A stretch of 7,721 bases of DNA. It comes from an uncultured Fusibacter sp. Its GTDB lineage: Bacteria > Bacillota > Clostridia > Peptostreptococcales > Acidaminobacteraceae. A program made the translations under genes and the position numbers. Positions 5,399 to 7,721 of this stretch are shown here, in pieces. The notes under the pieces were generated by a model, which saw only the letters and a program-made list of their open reading frames with translations, had not been told where the DNA came from and did not search any database. The stretch is from positions 1-7,721 of the forward strand of contig CALFXQ010000454.1 of assembly GCA_937958285.1 (NCBI GenBank). Reading direction: 5' to 3'. The stretch's first letter is position 1. Each line of letters starts with the position of its first letter.

Positions 5399-6835
5399 AT
5401 GGGGAAGTTTGTTCATAGCTATATAGTGATTGATACCTTTATTACAGATTCTAAAGTGTTACAACAAGTAGAGCGCGTGATCAAATCATTTAATATCAAG
5501 GTCCCCGAAGCTGCTAATACCTTAAGTTTATGTATCGTTGACTCGAAAGCACTTCAAGTTAATCAGGAACACTATCTCACTCACTATGATTACCAGATCG
5601 TCATCTTATTAGAGGAACACCTTTCTCTAGAACAAAAGTTGGTCTCTCAAAGCATACCATTTATCCTTCATCATATTTTTTTAGATTTTCAATTGTTAAA
5701 CATTCTCCAATTAATTAACAAAACACAGAATTTCAGCCTCAACAACAAGATACTTGAAACCATTTATGAAGCTGCCCAAAATTCTATCGTACTTACCGAT
5801 ACAAAAGGACAAATTGTATATGCCAACACCTATTTTGTAAATCTCACGGGATATGATTATGAAACTCTAGAAGGCAATATGCCTCATTTGATAAAAAGTG
5901 GTTTTCACGATTCTGATTTTTACAACGAGCTGTGGCAAGAGATCTCTAGTGGCAAAACTTGGCATGGTTTCTTTGTTAACAAGCAAAAAAGTGGCATTCT
6001 CTTTTACGAAGAGGCTACAATCTCTCCCATTATAAATGCACAAGGCACCATCACCAACTATCTCAAAATTGGCAAGAGTGTAGCAAAAGAACGTTTACAT
6101 CAAAATGTTCTCGCAAGCGAATGGAGAAGTGCAAAAGATGCACTGACGTATATGATTCCGCCTCGATCGAAGACGAAGAATCTGACCTTTGATTTGCGCT
6201 TTAGAGCATTTAATCATCTCGGTGGAGATTTTATTTTTTATAAACAAGTTTCACAGGCACATTATGTGGTTGCTTTACTAGATGTGATGGGACACGGAGT
6301 TGCCTCGACAATCGTCGGCCTACAGGCGCTAACACAATTAGATACAAGGTTAGAGTTCGAGAGCCTATTACGTTCAGTTCAGCATCTTAACACATACTTA
6401 TCTTTGCGAAATAGTAAAGGCGACCAATCTCTTCGCTATCTATCTGGCATTTTTGTAGAGTTGGATTTTAAAAACGCTCAATACAGTTTCATCAACGCTG
6501 GCCACCCCGATTTTTACCTAATCGGGCACGATAACGCACTGCATGCAATTGGCTCGAATAACTTGCTTATTGGTATAAATGCAAAATATCCCTTCAGACA
6601 AAGTAAACTTGACCTCAGGAATATTAAGCATATCTTCATGTATTCAGATGGCATACTTGAGATTGATCGCTCACAAATAGATAAAGGCGATGAAATCATG
6701 CAAAAGGTTTTAAAAGAATCACTCGAAAATAACAAAGACATCTTGAAGCACGTTTTAGACACACTTTTAAATCCAAACTTTCAAGAAGACGATATTTCAA
6801 TGTGCTTATTAACACCCAATCATGCCTACGATTGA
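5399..6835 (+). CDS. PAS-domain PP2C-type (SpoIIE/RsbU-like) serine phosphatase
   Basis: Predicted cytoplasmic sensor phosphatase of 478 residues; no membrane segment is evident. Residues 1-112 are an unrecognised alpha/beta region that may be a degenerate receiver-like domain. A PAS/PAC domain covers about 115-230, with LTDTKGQIVYANTYFVNLTGY and the typical LIKSGFHDSDFY. The phosphatase domain covers about 245-472 and keeps the metal-binding aspartates: GGDF (D277), LLDVMGHG (D295), NAGHPDFYL, MYSDGILE (D417) and EDDIS (D464/D465). It should therefore be active. RsbU/SpoIIE-type enzymes dephosphorylate anti-sigma-factor antagonists (STAS) or similar proteins; no such partner is encoded in this window. 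The ATG has a GAGGGGGGG site with seven G (5389-5395) 3 bases upstream. The gene diverges from the 28-codon gene and overlaps the convergent PAS gene by 10 bases; its terminator lies at 6926-6961. Confidence 0.9.
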   Translation: MGKFVHSYIVIDTFITDSKVLQQVERVIKSFNIKVPEAANTLSLCIVDSKALQVNQEHYLTHYDYQIVILLEEHLSLEQKLVSQSIPFILHHIFLDFQLLNILQLINKTQNFSLNNKILETIYEAAQNSIVLTDTKGQIVYANTYFVNLTGYDYETLEGNMPHLIKSGFHDSDFYNELWQEISSGKTWHGFFVNKQKSGILFYEEATISPIINAQGTITNYLKIGKSVAKERLHQNVLASEWRSAKDALTYMIPPRSKTKNLTFDLRFRAFNHLGGDFIFYKQVSQAHYVVALLDVMGHGVASTIVGLQALTQLDTRLEFESLLRSVQHLNTYLSLRNSKGDQSLRYLSGIFVELDFKNAQYSFINAGHPDFYLIGHDNALHAIGSNNLLIGINAKYPFRQSKLDLRNIKHIFMYSDGILEIDRSQIDKGDEIMQKVLKESLENNKDILKHVLDTLLNPNFQEDDISMCLLTPNHAYD

Positions 6836-7341
6836 TTCATAATCGCAAAGCGATAAAAAGACCGTTCATCATCGCGATAATGAGATCCTTGGAGTGTAAC
6901 TAAGACGCTTTTACACAACCCTTTTAAGCCAATTTCTAAAGAAATTGGTTTTTTTTTTTTTATTAGCGCTCTTTCATAGAAATAAAACGCATCCTGAAAC
7001 TCCTCTTGAACGATCTCTTTTAGTGAATGCCTTAAAAGATCTGTTGCATCTAGCTCCAACTGCTGTAACAAGGTATTATTCACTCTTAGAATATCCATCT
7101 GTGCATTGCAAATAATATATCCTACAGGTGCATCTTCAAAGATTGAGTAAAAATACTGCTTACTCTTTTCAAGCTCTTGCTGTACACGCAGGAGCTCCTC
7201 TTTTTGATACCAAAGTTCCTGATGGTAAACGCTAACCTCTTCAGTAATACGGTAGACTACATCTTCTATTGATTGAGCATCATCTAAATCCAAACCCTTT
7301 AGCAGTGTTGTTACTTTGTCTTTAAGTAAATTGATATTCAA
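6826..7341 (-). CDS. Stand-alone coiled-coil + PAS domain protein
   Basis: A soluble single-domain sensor of 171 residues from the start chosen here. An N-terminal helical region (about 1-35) is followed by a predicted coiled coil rich in Glu, Gln and Lys (about 36-62, including QKEELLRVQQELEKSKQY). Then comes a PAS domain (about 63-168) opening SIFEDAPVGYIICNAQMDILRVN. Such PAS segments normally sit in front of kinase, GGDEF or response domains; here the protein ends after PAS, so it probably works by binding a partner. The TTG at 7341 is preferred because GAGAGGTGG (7345-7353) precedes it at good spacing; a TTG at 7374 in the same frame would give 182 residues but has a poor site. The coding strand contains a run of 13 A (residues ILE-KKKK-P, around 128-131), part of the terminator of the opposing gene. 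The last 10 bases overlap the phosphatase gene tail to tail. Confidence 0.82.
   Translation of the reverse strand: MNINLLKDKVTTLLKGLDLDDAQSIEDVVYRITEEVSVYHQELWYQKEELLRVQQELEKSKQYFYSIFEDAPVGYIICNAQMDILRVNNTLLQQLELDATDLLRHSLKEIVQEEFQDAFYFYERALIKKKKPISLEIGLKGLCKSVLVTLQGSHYRDDERSFYRFAIMNQS
6926..6961 (+). terminator. Intrinsic terminator of the PAS-PP2C phosphatase, inside the opposing PAS gene
   Basis: CCAATTTC (6929-6936), loop TAAA and GAAATTGG (6941-6948) form a perfect 8-bp stem, extended by G-U and A-U pairs into the flanks and followed by 13 T (6949-6961). It lies 90 bases past the phosphatase stop, within the minus-strand PAS coding sequence. On the minus strand the same DNA reads A13 before the hairpin and should not terminate. 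Confidence 0.9.
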
Positions 7342-7344
7342 TTG

Positions 7345-7353
7345 CCACCTCTC
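7345..7353 (-). promoter_or_regulatory. Ribosome binding site that decides the PAS gene start
   Basis: Minus-strand GAGAGGTGG ends 3 bases before TTG at 7341 (AGAGG is 6 bases away). No ATG lies nearby in frame, and the upstream TTG at 7374 has only a loose AGGGT. This supports a TTG start at 7341. Confidence 0.6.
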
Positions 7354-7383
7354 ATTAACAATACCTGCACTCAAGCTACCCTA

Positions 7384-7412
7384 TTTATGGTATTCAAAGA
7401 GTTTATGCCCAA
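7384..7412 (-). promoter_or_regulatory. Weak candidate promoter for the PAS gene
   Basis: Minus-strand TTGGGC (7407-7412) and CATAAA (7384-7389) are separated by 17 bases. Both boxes are imperfect. The rest of the stretch between the PAS gene and the tRNA terminator shows nothing else clear. Confidence 0.25.
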
Positions 7413-7472
7413 AACATTACGCACTAAACCTTTTTTTACACCTTTGTGTCTCTTGCAATATAAATATGCAAT

Positions 7473-7503
7473 AAAAAAACACCGCAAATTTAATTTGCGA
7501 TGC
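7473..7503 (-). terminator. Intrinsic terminator of the tRNA-Phe gene
   Basis: Minus-strand CGCAAAT (7493-7499), loop TAA and ATTTGCG (7483-7489) form 7 pairs, extended by GCAU/GUGU with G-U wobbles, followed by a run of T (7473-7479). It lies 8 bases past the tRNA CCA end. Confidence 0.88.
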
Positions 7504-7511
7504 CTTTTTGA

Positions 7512-7587
<76 letters not shown>

Positions 7588-7602
7588 AAATCTTATTAAA
7601 AC

Positions 7603-7672
7603 GCTCAGTCACGAACAATTCACTTTGTGAATCGTTCTTTCTCACACACTTCTCAGTGTGCTCGGGCTGAGC
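7603..7672 (-). other. Foldable element upstream of tRNA-Phe: closing stem with two hairpins
   Basis: Minus-strand GCTCAG (7667-7672) pairs with CTGAGC (7603-7608). Inside lie CACACT-GAGA-AGTGTG (7645-7660), with a GNRA-type loop, and an 11-bp hairpin GAACGATTCAC-AAA-GTGAATTGTTC (7613-7637) with one G-U pair. GTTTT follows the closing stem. A three-way-junction RNA is plausible; expression is not shown. The 5' strand of the closing stem is the D-arm side of the duplicated tRNA fragment. Confidence 0.5.
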
Positions 7673-7681
7673 TATCTGGGC
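7667..7681 (-). pseudogene. Duplicated 5' fragment of tRNA-Phe (15 bases)
   Basis: Minus-strand GCCCAGATAGCTCAG is identical to tRNA-Phe bases 1-15, then diverges into CCCGAGCACACTG, so the rest of the tRNA is missing. It is a remnant or by-product of the 94-base duplication, or the edge of a neighbouring tRNA with the same 5' end cut by an assembly error. Confidence 0.6.
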
Positions 7682-7721
7682 AAATCTTATTAAAACGCTC
7701 AGTCACGAACAATTCACTTTG

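Noticed and set aside
7588..7721. T-box riboswitch leader
   Set aside because: No AGGGUGGNACCGCG-type T-box motif or specifier loop; the similarity to tRNA is a literal 15-base copy.

Overview
The window looks like chromosomal DNA from a low-GC Gram-positive bacterium, probably Bacillota and perhaps Clostridia. This is inferred from AT-rich sequence, strong AGGAGG-type ribosome binding sites, compact U-tailed hairpin terminators, and the families present: a UgtP/MGDG-synthase-type glycosyltransferase, a YitT-family protein and a KdpD-type DUF4118 sensor. No marker gene fixes the species.

Layout, left to right. (1) 1-290, minus: the N-terminal part of a diacylglycerol glycosyltransferase that leaves the window. 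(2) 387-2917, minus: a probable two-gene operon with a 20-base gap, an alkyltransferase-like DNA-lesion-binding protein (PWHRV instead of PCHRV) followed by a membrane diguanylate cyclase with two periplasmic solute-binding domains. (3) 2939-3116: intergenic DNA with a good promoter for that operon and an unusual inverted repeat. (4) 3117-4016, minus: a YitT-family membrane protein. (5) 4150-4980, minus: a DUF4118-GAF membrane sensor that resembles KdpD without its kinase; its last codons form one arm of its own terminator. (6) 5050-5325, minus: an apparently self-contained small gene with promoter, palindrome at the expected transcription start, ribosome binding site, 28-codon ORF and terminator. 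(7) 5399-6835, plus: a PAS-PP2C (SpoIIE-type) phosphatase with an unrecognised N-terminal domain. (8) 6826-7341, minus: a coiled-coil/PAS protein, tail to tail with the phosphatase; the phosphatase's terminator lies inside its coding sequence. (9) 7512-7587, minus: tRNA-Phe(GAA) with terminator. (10) 7573-7721: a 55-base exact direct repeat with 94-base period that duplicates the first 15 bases of the tRNA together with a foldable upstream element, and ends exactly at the window edge.

Four of the eight protein genes are sensory (SBP-GGDEF, DUF4118-GAF, PAS-PP2C, PAS), so the middle and right of the window form a signalling neighbourhood. Direct partnership between these proteins is not shown by the sequence. 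The best candidates for something undescribed are the 28-codon gene facing the phosphatase across a shared dyad, and the repeated tRNA-leader element at the right edge.
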